Shown: positions 55,036-64,000 of the stretch, piece after piece | Numbering within the stretch: the first letter of the stretch is position 1 | Layout of the letters: each line of letters begins with the position of its first letter | Assembly (NCBI GenBank): GCA_026874595.1 | Contig: CM049316.1 | Span: 186,001-250,000 of the forward strand | DNA: 64,000 nucleotides | Source of the DNA: Sipunculus nudus | Lineage: Eukaryota; Annelida; Sipuncula; Golfingiida; Sipunculidae | Direction of reading: 5' to 3' | The notes under the pieces: model-generated | Databases searched by the model: none | What the model was told of the DNA's origin: nothing | What the model saw: only the letters and a program-made list of their open reading frames with translations | Position numbers and translations under genes: made by a program

Positions 55036-58000
55036 TTATTCGACAATAAACACATCATACATAATTACTACTGCATGAGTTGTGTTGGGGTGTAAAAGTA
55101 TATACAGCAATCCCAGATGAGGGAAAAAAGCGCAACGACGGCGGAACATGTTACACGACACATAAAGTTCACGGCTGGCACGGGAGATAGCGACGTAAGG
55201 TGTCCTGAGGTCTCCGCACATGCCGTCACTTACAGAGACGGCCACCCGCTGGTATGTGTGACCTTGAGATTTGGTTACAGTCACGGCCGTCTGCGAAACC
55301 ATGGGGACGCGGAATGACGAGTGCAATGCGAAACGGGGCACGTCGATTTCTGGTTCTGTGATGTACTCTTCCGATGACGGTAATGCGAGGCCGACCCAAC
55401 CCGTCTCTTCGGAACACACCACCGCGCACCGCAGCTCGAACTTGTCGCCTGAGGAACGCACGGCTTTTACGAAACGGGGCAGGGTCGACTTTTCGTAAGG
55501 CTGGTAATTAAGGGCGTCGAACGGAGAATCGGCGGGTATGGTCCTGCTCCCGAGCACGGTGACTACTTCGGCTGTATCTAATACCTGGTTCGGTATCACG
55601 TACCGCTGGTCGACAGCTCCTAGGCCTTTGTCCGCCGAGCCTTCCGGTTCTGTGAGGCACGTTAGACCCAGGTGCACCTCACATTCGGAGATGTCCGGGT
55701 ATTCGTCAGCGGCACGCATGTATGTTGTGCTGAGATCGGACACCAGCGTGTTCAGGTAGTCAAAATCCGTGGCAGGGTCGGGAGCATCTGCAGAAGCATC
55801 TACGTCGAAACGGCTAATGTTCTCGTCAACACATTCACCTTCTTGCCCGAGTGAGTGTTTGGCCATGAATCGGTCAGCCACCCCCTTGTCAGACAGCAGG
55901 CTGTACAGGGCCTCGTACGCTCCTTGCAGGATGGCACAAACGAACGGTGTGTGGGCAGGGAGGAAGGACAGGCACATCCTGGGTAGCGCCGTTCTCATCA
56001 GCAAGCGGAAAGGTCCCTTGAACCCTGTCAGCACGAACTGACATGCCCGCCGACATACAGCGGGTTTGCCGACCGGCAGGGTGTGCTTACACATGAGAAC
56101 TCTGTATCTTTGAGGGAGCAAGGGGTCTGTCTGTCTCGCGTCCGGACGGGGGGTTTCCTTTTCCCGTACTTTGTGGCCGTTTACCGGGCCTTGGCTGTCC
56201 GTGAAGTTTTCTGGTGCCGGGTCGTCCGTGATTTCCCAAGTGTCCTTTGTCGCCTTTGGCCGCAGTATGTGGTTGTCTTCTCTCTTCCTGTCAGGTGGAG
56301 GGTAGTATTCGCCTTCTGGCTCGTACACTTTTCCACCCGCGAAATAATGCACAGACTCACTCGTGTACTCGAACCCAAACAGGTTCGGGGCGTGTGTGTA
56401 TAGTGAGTCTATGAACGAATCGAGTGAGGTTAACACCAGCCCCGTTTCGGTAACCATCGGGGCCATTTGGTGATCGGACCCCCAGTTCAGACCGACTGAC
56501 GCGGAGCTGTTTTCCTTGTCTCCCGGAGGCTGTGCACCCGAGTTAGGTAGGGCTCGTTTTGCCCACGCGTCACGAAACATGTCGTCCACCCTCCGGTTAT
56601 CCTGCTTCTCACGTAACGGTCGTCGACGTTTCCTGCCCGGCATCCGCTGTTCTCTGAACTGCGCCTGCAAAACGGACAGGTACGCGATCGCGTCGTGGAC
56701 GTTCAGGAAAACCCATATGCCCAAATCGGCGGATTCCATAGTTTGTTTGCAACGTTTGTCATACTCTGCGACTTCGTCGTTACTGGCGAATATTCTGATG
56801 CAGCCTGTGAGGTCTGTCGCGGTGCCGTCCGCGGTTGTGTCCAGGCTCATTGGTTCCTCTACCACGTGGGACGGCACCACGTGTTTGTCCAACAGACGGA
56901 TGGTGTCGGGGTCCCTTATGCCGTAGTGAAGGTCGTAAAGGAGTTCGCTTATTTCCAAGTGGCACCTTTTGTTGACGTGCATCACGACGGTGTGATTTGG
57001 TTCGTACACGCCGGTCGCCTTGGCGATGATAGGGACGTTGCAAACATGCTGCAGCATGCTGACGGCCGGCACTCGGTTCGCCACGGGTCCCATACCGTCT
57101 GACCGTATAGCCGTCGATTGGCTTTCTGAACCCAGTAAAATGAAAACCAGAGGTTTCTCGTGGTAGATCCCAAGACGGCACGCCGCGTACCGATACAAGA
57201 AAGCGTATGTATATAAGTTGTAGCTGCTGGCCATCCCCGCCTCGTCCACTAGCACGACGTTACTGCTGCATATTTGAGGGAAATCAAACCGGAAACTAGA
57301 CTGTAACCATGGCATGTCCACCCGTTTCAACCCCATGTTCGCCATGCATGTGAAGTCCCTGTGTTGTTGATCCTTCTTGTTACACCGCCCCTGCGTAGCG
57401 CCACTGCGAGGAGGTTTACTGGACGACACCTGACCGGCCAATTTTACCGCGGGATCGAAGCCGGGACGCATGCGGGACCGTGGCTGTATTATTTTCCTGC
57501 CTTTGACGTACGATACCTTGTTCCCGTGCCGGGCCACAGTGTCGTCTTCCCTTTCGAATGCCTCGGCGTAGCGAGCCCATTCCGTACCCAGCGCCGTTTC
57601 TATCCTTTTAAGTTTCATTTTAAGGTTGTCGAACTGAGACCGGAAATTCCTGTGGTCTGTAAGAATCCCGTCCAGCTGGGCTTCTGCGAAGGAGGTAGGG
57701 TTCAAAGTCGAAGCCGGCTCACGGGGTTCTGCTTCACGGCAGTTGTACATCAACTGCAGTTTCGCTAACGTCCCGACGCGCCCCACTTGGTGTGACTTCA
57801 GAGCGTTGTGGAGGTTGGTCACGGAGGCGTTTCCGGCGGCGGTGCACACCATATGTGTGTTGGCGGTGAGGATGTCCACCAGCGTGCTTTTACCCGCGCC
57901 GGCCGGGCCCGTCACGACGTAACAGCGGAAATGTACGGGAGTGAAAGAACCAGGCGTCGCCGGAACGGTAGGGTCCGCCGCCCGGCGCAGGATCTCCCAT

Positions 58001-58245
58001 TTGCAACGTTCTGCTTCGTCGGGTATCAAGGCCTGGTTCGGGTCGAATATAGAACTGGGGAACGGCCATGTCATATGTTCCAGTTGATGGAGCCATTTTT
58101 CTGTCTCGTACGGCGGCGACGGGCGCTGCATCCACGTTGGCACGGGGACGCGGTGTTGCTCGGTGCGAATCGACTCGGCCAAGTTGTCCGCTATACTTGT
58201 TGTTGTCAGAATGAGTCTCTCACGTTTATCTTCTGTCAAAGCCAT
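55036..58245 (-). CDS. Helicase subunit of the helicase-primase, UL5-like SF1 helicase
   Basis: 1,069 aa from an ATG at 58245. SF1 motifs are seen in order: Walker A GPAGAGKS (113-120), motif II VLVDEAGM (Asp334-Glu335), motif III ILLGSESQ (369-376), a TKSQGHTYQRV motif V region (about 991-1001) and VAISRAS motif VI (1018-1024). A long insertion with basic residues lies between motifs I and II, and a large one between III and V, as in UL5 proteins (880-1,000 aa). It unwinds DNA ahead of the polymerase with the primase encoded at 20.4-24 kb. The AATAAA on the minus strand (55035-55040) overlaps its stop codon, and upstream leftward genes may share it. A palindromic TTATATAA lies 160 bp upstream. 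Confidence 0.9.
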   Translation of the reverse strand: MALTEDKRERLILTTTSIADNLAESIRTEQHRVPVPTWMQRPSPPYETEKWLHQLEHMTWPFPSSIFDPNQALIPDEAERCKWEILRRAADPTVPATPGSFTPVHFRCYVVTGPAGAGKSTLVDILTANTHMVCTAAGNASVTNLHNALKSHQVGRVGTLAKLQLMYNCREAEPREPASTLNPTSFAEAQLDGILTDHRNFRSQFDNLKMKLKRIETALGTEWARYAEAFEREDDTVARHGNKVSYVKGRKIIQPRSRMRPGFDPAVKLAGQVSSSKPPRSGATQGRCNKKDQQHRDFTCMANMGLKRVDMPWLQSSFRFDFPQICSSNVVLVDEAGMASSYNLYTYAFLYRYAACRLGIYHEKPLVFILLGSESQSTAIRSDGMGPVANRVPAVSMLQHVCNVPIIAKATGVYEPNHTVVMHVNKRCHLEISELLYDLHYGIRDPDTIRLLDKHVVPSHVVEEPMSLDTTADGTATDLTGCIRIFASNDEVAEYDKRCKQTMESADLGIWVFLNVHDAIAYLSVLQAQFREQRMPGRKRRRPLREKQDNRRVDDMFRDAWAKRALPNSGAQPPGDKENSSASVGLNWGSDHQMAPMVTETGLVLTSLDSFIDSLYTHAPNLFGFEYTSESVHYFAGGKVYEPEGEYYPPPDRKREDNHILRPKATKDTWEITDDPAPENFTDSQGPVNGHKVREKETPRPDARQTDPLLPQRYRVLMCKHTLPVGKPAVCRRACQFVLTGFKGPFRLLMRTALPRMCLSFLPAHTPFVCAILQGAYEALYSLLSDKGVADRFMAKHSLGQEGECVDENISRFDVDASADAPDPATDFDYLNTLVSDLSTTYMRAADEYPDISECEVHLGLTCLTEPEGSADKGLGAVDQRYVIPNQVLDTAEVVTVLGSRTIPADSPFDALNYQPYEKSTLPRFVKAVRSSGDKFELRCAVVCSEETGWVGLALPSSEEYITEPEIDVPRFALHSSFRVPMVSQTAVTVTKSQGHTYQRVAVSVSDGMCGDLRTPYVAISRASRELYVSCNMFRRRCAFFPHLGLLYILLHPNTTHAVVIMYDVFIVE

Positions 58246-58405
58246 CTGTCAAAGATGTCTGTTCGTGTACAATATGTGCAGGAGGGAGCTCAAAATAAAA
58301 TGTTAGGATGGCGTGCCCTGTGTCAGGTCAGACTGCTTAAAAGTGGTGCACTGACTCACCTCGAGGCGGGAGCATGACTGATTAGGGTAATCGGGAGCCC
58401 CTGTG

Positions 58406-58413
58406 TTATATAA
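58406..58413 (-). promoter_or_regulatory. Palindromic TATA box upstream of the helicase
   Basis: TTATATAA lies in the 203-bp spacer between the protease/scaffold stop and the helicase ATG, 160 bp before that ATG. Confidence 0.45.
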
Positions 58414-58448
58414 GTTATTTACAGTCACGTGACATATGCGCGCGCCAT

Positions 58449-60650
58449 TCAAAAACTGGATGCGGCTGGGGGCTTCAACATCTTATCCAATAACTTCAGC
58501 CTATCTGTCACAACCTTTGACAGTGCTGGCTCTTTTTCAGCGGACGGTTCCCGTTCGGCCTCTACGGTGTCTGCTGGTTTACCGCGTGGTTTATCCCTGC
58601 CGGTTTGGCCACCCTCTGTAGGGGTGTCAGATGTGACAGCGGAGGAGACCTGTGGTTCACCTGACACAACGTCACCTCTGTCACGTCTGTTTTGCTCTAC
58701 GACATCTGCAATACCCCGAACAAGTTCTTGCAGTAACGCGCGACTGTCACGGCCGTCTTTTTGGTCACCCACCGTAGTCTCAATAGACGGGGGATGGGCA
58801 GGAGCATGTGCTGCGGCTGGCTGAACGGAAGGTTGACTGGCTTGAAACGTGTGAGGTGGGTGGGCAGGGTGAACGTTTGTGTGAACGTGTGTTGTCAGTT
58901 TTTCCACCGTCTCCTGCAGTGTTTTAACGGTGGACTCGAGCCCGGCAGGGGAAAAAACGGACGCTCTTTGCGTTTCTGGGGATTTCAACATATCAAGCCC
59001 GGAGTGGCCACCAGTGTCCGACGTGCGTGCGTGGTTGTGATGCGCGGCTTCTTGTTCCGTTTTATCATCAGCTCTTGACGATGACCCTGTCCTTCTGTCC
59101 GCGATATGCTGTTTACCGTTATCACCGTAAAAATAATAATGCACGGTGGAGGGTTGCTGCTGCGTGTGCGGCGTTTGTACCGTGTGCCTGTCGAACCCGG
59201 TCGTGCTGTCGTCACTCGCAAAGGGTGGGGGCGGCGCCACAGGTGCTTGCGGGTACAACGGTGTCGCGGGTGGCTGATAGGGCGCGAAGCGCGCTGATGC
59301 GTAATGCCCTGGTTGGAAGACGGGCCCTGCGTTCGTCGGCGAACCCGGCCACCAGACCCCGGACCCTGGCGCATAAGCTGACGGCTGCGTTTGTGTTCCG
59401 ACCGTCGGGGATGCGTAACCGAAAGAACCGTGCGGCCATGGTGCAGCCTGAATCTGCACAGGCGCTTCCGCATCGACCCGGCCGTACTTAGATTTCAACC
59501 TTTGCAGTAGTTCTTCTTGACCCGTTATCCACTCCTTCATGTCCGCTGTTAACTGCCCGGAACCATTTGGGGTTACTGGCGCGTTACTGTTTGATGATGA
59601 CATGTCTGCGGCCAGTCGTTCGGGGTTTCCGGAACTGCCTTCCACTACGGTCAAGGTCGATTCGCCCCTGTCTGAAAGATTGATCGGATCGGTGTCGTCA
59701 GAATGTTCCTGTTCATCACAAATACACGTTTGTGGTGAAGCTGGTTTCAGCGGTGTTTGTGGTGAAGCTGGTTTCAGCGGTGTTGAGGTTTCAGCGTGCC
59801 CAGCGAGTGGACTGTCCGCACCAGCGTCTGATTTGTTTTCAGCGTCAATAAATGTCGAAGCCAACCCAAGCTGTTCGAGTTCTTGTTTCTTGCATTGTTT
59901 GACCGTGAAAGGGTTCAGTGCTGCCCCCAAGAGCAGATTGTGCCAGGTGGGAACTGTGGTCTCGTCTGTGTTGAATGTCTCCTCTGGGAGGACACGCCCT
60001 TCAGCCTCTTTAATTATATCCCTGTACAGTTCCGGGCTCAGGCCGAGGTGTTCGAACAGGTTCTCGTTTTCAGTGTGCTCACAATCCGGTTCGTCCAAAT
60101 GCAGACTTGTGCAGTACATGGCAAGGCAGCCTGCACGGGCGTTGTTCATCGTCAACGAAACGTGGTTCAGGAAGTCCGGGCCGGCAGCAATCTCCAGGTC
60201 CTCCTTAGTCGGACAACCCTGTTCTGAAAACGTGTCTGACAACTTCAGTGAGGACAACGACACAGCGGGGAACAGCGCCCGTAAAAGGTCTTTCGTAGAA
60301 GCGTTTCCACGGTTTGCCGGTGATCTGTCCACAAAGTAGGGACACGCCCGTGTGAGCACACCCACGAACCTCGGGTCCAACTGTATAACCCCAAACAGCC
60401 CGACGTCTGGGAGATGACGTATGTGGATCAAGCTCCCGACAGGGGGGGAGAGCCGGTCGTGTGTGATGAACACGGGTTTGGTGCATGACGCGTTTCTGTT
60501 CACATCCTTCGGTGCATCTGAACTATCGTCCACCCCTAGTGATACGTGACGTAAGATGGCGTCTGAAAGACGGTATTTTCCACGATCGGGTCCGTTTAAC
60601 CTTTTCCAGACCTGGGGACATGTACTGGCTAAACAGCAAACTGCGAACAT
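58449..60650 (-). CDS. Capsid maturation protease (assemblin) with C-terminal scaffold
   Basis: 733 aa from an ATG at 60650. The N-terminal 220 residues carry the Ser-His-His protease plan of herpesvirus assemblins. First is FITHDR (His64), then VGSLIHIRHLPDVGLFGVI. The nucleophile region is FPAVSLSS (Ser131 or Ser133), followed by FLNHVSLT (His163) and ARAGCLAMY. The remaining 500 residues are Pro/Gln/His/Ser-rich and disordered with a Tyr/Pro-rich centre, as in scaffold cores, and end in a short hydrophobic helix and an AASSF tail. Herpesvirus scaffolds bind the major capsid protein through such a tail, which the protease trims at an Ala-Ser bond. A tandem PLKPASPQT pair lies at about residues 291-308. 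By analogy, a shorter scaffold-only product may be made from an internal start. Confidence 0.88.
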   Translation of the reverse strand: MFAVCCLASTCPQVWKRLNGPDRGKYRLSDAILRHVSLGVDDSSDAPKDVNRNASCTKPVFITHDRLSPPVGSLIHIRHLPDVGLFGVIQLDPRFVGVLTRACPYFVDRSPANRGNASTKDLLRALFPAVSLSSLKLSDTFSEQGCPTKEDLEIAAGPDFLNHVSLTMNNARAGCLAMYCTSLHLDEPDCEHTENENLFEHLGLSPELYRDIIKEAEGRVLPEETFNTDETTVPTWHNLLLGAALNPFTVKQCKKQELEQLGLASTFIDAENKSDAGADSPLAGHAETSTPLKPASPQTPLKPASPQTCICDEQEHSDDTDPINLSDRGESTLTVVEGSSGNPERLAADMSSSNSNAPVTPNGSGQLTADMKEWITGQEELLQRLKSKYGRVDAEAPVQIQAAPWPHGSFGYASPTVGTQTQPSAYAPGSGVWWPGSPTNAGPVFQPGHYASARFAPYQPPATPLYPQAPVAPPPPFASDDSTTGFDRHTVQTPHTQQQPSTVHYYFYGDNGKQHIADRRTGSSSRADDKTEQEAAHHNHARTSDTGGHSGLDMLKSPETQRASVFSPAGLESTVKTLQETVEKLTTHVHTNVHPAHPPHTFQASQPSVQPAAAHAPAHPPSIETTVGDQKDGRDSRALLQELVRGIADVVEQNRRDRGDVVSGEPQVSSAVTSDTPTEGGQTGRDKPRGKPADTVEAEREPSAEKEPALSKVVTDRLKLLDKMLKPPAASSF

Positions 60651-60783
60651 TTTTATGGTGCTCGTGTAATTATGTCACATGTCATGTGTCGTTGTCGTCT
60701 GGCGCTTGCACCGGGGTAAATAAACAGAGATGTTCTGTTATTCTTCGTGATGTCTTTCGGCGGGAGGGGTTTCTGTCGTATAC

Positions 60784-62160
60784 TTAATGTTCAGGCATCG
60801 GCAGGTGCAATTTTGCCGGCGGGAACACTGCCCGTTCGGCTCGTGCTTCTGCGCTTTGAGTTCTTTTGTCGCGAAAAATCTGCACAGTGTCCCGTATCTC
60901 GCCCAGTGGATGCAAACGTGGAAACATGTAATGTTCTCCCAACGTGTAAAGTTCCAGACTGTGTTTGTTTTCCACCGCCTCGGTCTGTGCGTGTTGACGT
61001 GTCGGGTCAGTGTTTGTACCTTCCCTGATGTGTTTTCCACCTTCCGTCTCGGTTGTGTTTATGTCGCGTGGGCACACACCCGCTAGTTCCGCGCACGTTT
61101 GGTGTATGTGCCTGTCGATGGCCGTTTTTACGCCGGCGAGTACTTGCGTGTGATCACGTGAGAATGGTGTTATATTCAGGTGCCAAGGGTCATGTGCCGT
61201 ACGTGTTTTTGTGGTGATCAGCAGGCAAGGGTAAGCGTGTGTCCACATCTCCCACGCGTTTAACACGCATGTACCGTCGCATTGGGATGAAGTGATGGGC
61301 CGCGCTGCAGCGCTCGCGACAACCTTAGCCAAAGTCGACCTGGTGTCTCTGTTAGAACAATGGGAGTGCATAACCGCCAGAGCACGTAGTACATGCGTTG
61401 TTTCGCGTGATACGTTTCCGGCCGGCGCTCCCCTCAGTAACGCCCACATACTTGCGTATAGGTACACAGTCTCAAAAGTTGCGAACACTGGGAGCCCGAT
61501 TTGCACGTATGAGCAGGCCAACGACACCAGGGTGGCGTCGAACAACAGGAGGACTCCCACCGTTCGCAACTGTAACTGTTTCAGTTTCAGCGAAGGATTC
61601 CCTTTGTTGTTCTTTATCCTTGACTCTGCTGTATTGAATATATTTCCCGTTTTACGGTTGGGGGCCAAGGTGAAACCCATTATGCTCGCCAGCTCGTCCA
61701 GCCACGTGCCAGAAAACACATCTGTACTTACATTTGCGATATGCCGGTCCCACGAGACGCTGACCGTGTCTTGACCGTGAACGTCCACGTAGTGTTCGAG
61801 CAAATGTGTGGCCAGCTGCTTCAGTTCTGGTTGGGCCCCGTGTGTTGTGTGATGGCCGTTATCCCCAGCGTTTGATGCTGGGTCGTTAACCGTGTTTGGT
61901 TCGCCGTTCTTTGCGGCACTGTGATTGTCCCCGCCCCTCGTCCTCTTCGCCCTTCTGGTCTGCCTGGTCAGCTGTAAGATGCATTGTTCCCATTCCTTGT
62001 GAGACTTAACGAATTCCTGTAAGGCTGGGGCGACTGTTGTGTACCACCAATCCACGGGATGGCCGTCCTTATTTTCCCCGTGTAGCTGACGTGTTTTCCT
62101 GAACCATGAATCCACGTGCTCTGCCACTTGTTTGATGTGTGAACGGATATCCTTTTGCAT
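60784..62160 (-). CDS. Unknown 458-aa protein upstream of the protease
   Basis: The frame opens at a GTG (62199); the first ATG is at 62160. The N-terminal 90 residues are helical and charged with a basic RRAKRTR cluster, followed by an Asn/Gly/His-rich linker. A globular domain at about residues 120-365 includes a hydrophobic stretch (VGVLLLFDATLVSLACSYVQIGLPVFA, about 202-228) that may be buried or span a membrane. The tail is polar. It lies 133 bp upstream of the protease gene on the same strand and is divergent from the right-edge gene. Capsid-module context suggests a structural or assembly role, but no family is recognised. Confidence 0.65.
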   Translation of the reverse strand: MQKDIRSHIKQVAEHVDSWFRKTRQLHGENKDGHPVDWWYTTVAPALQEFVKSHKEWEQCILQLTRQTRRAKRTRGGDNHSAAKNGEPNTVNDPASNAGDNGHHTTHGAQPELKQLATHLLEHYVDVHGQDTVSVSWDRHIANVSTDVFSGTWLDELASIMGFTLAPNRKTGNIFNTAESRIKNNKGNPSLKLKQLQLRTVGVLLLFDATLVSLACSYVQIGLPVFATFETVYLYASMWALLRGAPAGNVSRETTHVLRALAVMHSHCSNRDTRSTLAKVVASAAARPITSSQCDGTCVLNAWEMWTHAYPCLLITTKTRTAHDPWHLNITPFSRDHTQVLAGVKTAIDRHIHQTCAELAGVCPRDINTTETEGGKHIREGTNTDPTRQHAQTEAVENKHSLELYTLGEHYMFPRLHPLGEIRDTVQIFRDKRTQSAEARAERAVFPPAKLHLPMPEH

Positions 62161-62379
62161 GGCCCGGTGTATATTTGTGTGTGTGCGGTGTTGTACCACG
62201 TAATCATACCCTGTCTAGTCGGGGTCTTCTGATGGTATGAGTTCCAGAAGTCGCTCCACACTCTGAAGTATCACTTGTGTGTTTCACACGCCGAACTCAT
62301 TTTTTGTAAAGCTGCCTTGTCACGTGGTTGCCACAGCATATCGTGCAGCAGTAGGAAACGGTTTGACGCCAGACCTCCT

Positions 62380-62387
62380 TATAAAAG
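62380..62387 (+). promoter_or_regulatory. TATA box of the right-edge gene
   Basis: TATAAAAG lies 96 bp upstream of the ATG at 62476, in the spacer shared with the divergent 458-aa gene. Confidence 0.6.
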
Positions 62388-62475
62388 CGCGCACCGACTG
62401 CGTTTCGCTTGTTGTGCTCGCAGTTGCAGGACTTGACAGTTGTTTCGACCAGAAGCGTAGACATACGGTTCAAAC

Positions 62476-64000
62476 ATGCACAGGTCGGGTGGTAGTAAAC
62501 CAGACGAGAGAGACTACACCAGTCTTTGCGAGACCGGCGATCTGGGGGATATCACGCCTGCCCGTTTGTATGTGGTCAAGAGGGACGATTTGCTCTCGCT
62601 TGACGTCGCAGGAGGCATCATAGTTAAACAGCTGTTGGCGCAATGCGAAGGGGAACCCGGTGGTTGGTTACCTGTCGTGAGGGGGCTGACCGTGGAAAGT
62701 GATCTGCCCTGGAAAGGTTTCGTGGAGACACCGGACGGTGAAGTCAACAGTGCCGGCAGGTATCCGTTCTTGTTCCTCCTGCACGGGTACGATGACCCGC
62801 GTCTACACGAGCATGACAACCCGATGAGACAAATGAAGAACGTGAGGCAGGTGATCGATGACATGCTGCAGACCACAACCCCCGCCTGGGAAGGTTGTGA
62901 GAAAAGCGATTTTTTTCCGGTTCCGCAGAAATACACGTCTGCCGACCTGGTGGACAATGGCAAGGACCTGCACTCCCTGACTGTGCAGCGGATCATGAGC
63001 GTTGTGAAGAGTGAAGGACCGCCACTGGAGGCGAAAGATTTTTTCATCTTTGGAACGTTTACGTGGGCGCATATCAGCGCACTCATGCACGGTTGCATGT
63101 TCCTCGTGCGGGACTCTGTCAGGCGTGACGTATCCCTGCATGAAAACCTAAACGCGGTCACCGTGGATTTGTGGGACGCTACGCTGGCCTACGCTACACG
63201 CCGTTCTGCTCCGAAGCGACGGCCGCAACGGAAGCAGTTGCTTGCGGACGTCCTGCAGGACGACAGGAATTCCCCGACGGAAGAGCCCATTGAAAACCTT
63301 CTGGTCGTGTCACCCGTGCTCAGCCAGCTGATGTGGAGCATCGTCAGGGGCCTGATGCACAACCTACATATCAAACCGTACTTGGCAGACGTGGTTGTTT
63401 ACATGCTCGACACACCAGTGCACCGGCAGGTGGATCTACCTCCAGGTTTCTCATCCCCGTACCAAAACCAACAGGCATGTGACAAACGGCGGCAGATATC
63501 TGAAGAAACCGCCCCTTTGGTTGCTCTGCTGGTGTATCTCACGCTCACCCAGAACACCAGTTGCCGGTTCGCGGATACTGTCGAATTCAAAAACTGGCCA
63601 TGCGATGAGGACGTGCACTCTTCCCTCGTGCGACAGGCGGAGGCCACACCTTTCGGTAACCCAGAGAAGTGTACAGCAGAACTGGAGCGCATGATGCCAG
63701 GTCACGTGGAACGCCAAATGTCACCTTGCCTGGCTGAAGCCGTAGCAATGTCGTTGAGGTTGAATGAGGCTTCACTGCTGTGCAGTTTGCTGAAGTCCAC
63801 GGACTCAGCCGCCGTGGACATGACGTCTTTCTTACTGACAGACAGGCAGGCCCAGCTACGGACGTCGCAGAAATGGCGTGCTTCGTTTGACATCGACAAC
63901 TACCCTTTCGAACTACCGTTCGATAAGCAGGAGCGTCAGGGCAACATCAAATCGCACATGGACTCGGCAGGCCGCCACGGCAATACCGTCTTGGCCCAAA
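62476..64000 (+). CDS. Unknown protein, 3' truncated by window edge (508 codons visible)
   Basis: The ATG at 62476 follows a clear TATA box. The frame is open to the last base of the window. The visible part is globular with no signal peptide, no membrane span and no nucleotide-binding motif. A basic patch (RRSAPKRRPQRK) lies at about residues 242-253. Helical segments around residues 120-240 and 275-330 dominate. Placement next to the protease/scaffold genes and a size above 500 aa would suit a portal protein, but this is only a suggestion. The complete gene is needed to decide. Confidence 0.7.
   Translation, partial: MHRSGGSKPDERDYTSLCETGDLGDITPARLYVVKRDDLLSLDVAGGIIVKQLLAQCEGEPGGWLPVVRGLTVESDLPWKGFVETPDGEVNSAGRYPFLFLLHGYDDPRLHEHDNPMRQMKNVRQVIDDMLQTTTPAWEGCEKSDFFPVPQKYTSADLVDNGKDLHSLTVQRIMSVVKSEGPPLEAKDFFIFGTFTWAHISALMHGCMFLVRDSVRRDVSLHENLNAVTVDLWDATLAYATRRSAPKRRPQRKQLLADVLQDDRNSPTEEPIENLLVVSPVLSQLMWSIVRGLMHNLHIKPYLADVVVYMLDTPVHRQVDLPPGFSSPYQNQQACDKRRQISEETAPLVALLVYLTLTQNTSCRFADTVEFKNWPCDEDVHSSLVRQAEATPFGNPEKCTAELERMMPGHVERQMSPCLAEAVAMSLRLNEASLLCSLLKSTDSAAVDMTSFLLTDRQAQLRTSQKWRASFDIDNYPFELPFDKQERQGNIKSHMDSAGRHGNTVLAQ

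Overview
This window looks like 64 kb of a large, divergent herpesvirus genome (order Herpesvirales). The host was probably an aquatic or invertebrate animal, which would put the virus in or near the Malacoherpesviridae or Alloherpesviridae, but I cannot fix the family without a search. The evidence is a set of herpesvirus core genes recognisable from their motifs: an assemblin-type capsid protease fused to a scaffold, a probable major capsid protein, a UL5-type helicase, a UL52-type primase, a protein kinase directly upstream of a PD-(D/E)XK nuclease (as in UL13-UL12), and a 4,400-codon large tegument protein with an N-terminal deubiquitinase domain. Genes are intronless in appearance, tightly packed on both strands, often share AATAAA signals at convergent ends, and have TATA boxes in short spacers. 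Gene products were assigned from motifs read by eye. No database search was possible.

Layout. 1-6.8 kb: a gene of two duplicated domains (open at the left edge), a 349-aa unknown, a family-B-polymerase-like protein, and a small unknown read divergently from it. 7.1-12 kb: probable major capsid protein. 12.2-16.1 kb: a rightward cluster of multi-spanning membrane proteins (one with a PPPPY late-domain motif) and a charged protein. 16.4-20.4 kb: leftward nuclease, kinase and coiled-coil protein. 20.4-27.5 kb: primase and two unknowns (one CxxC-rich, one with a basic N-terminus). 27.8-31.8 kb: small charged protein, 719-aa unknown, and a half-length helicase-like ATPase. 31.9-47.9 kb: giant tegument protein, a basic protein, and a protein with an OTU-like domain whose catalytic Cys and His are replaced. 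48-49.5 kb: 513-aa unknown.

49.5-55 kb has no convincing protein gene. It holds a 3.2-kb imperfect inverted repeat (roughly 49,985-53,215) whose core is a 106-bp GC-rich minisatellite running in opposite directions on the two arms. It also holds three eukaryote-type tRNA genes: Asn-GTT inserted in the left arm, Ile-GAT, and an Asn-bodied tRNA with a TTT (Lys) anticodon. This could be a genome-segment junction or terminal repeat of the virus, a replication origin region, or host DNA next to or inside an integrated copy.

55-64 kb: helicase, capsid protease/scaffold and an unknown 458-aa protein on the minus strand, then a rightward gene with a strong TATA box that runs off the right edge.

Functionally, the helicase, primase and polymerase-like protein could form the replication module. 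The capsid protein and protease/scaffold form the assembly module. The nuclease and kinase act on DNA maturation and regulation, and the giant DUB protein would be tegument. No terminase, glycoprotein B or canonical DNA polymerase with an intact YGDTDS motif was recognised here; these may lie outside the window. The long intact ORFs argue for an active virus or a very recent integration.
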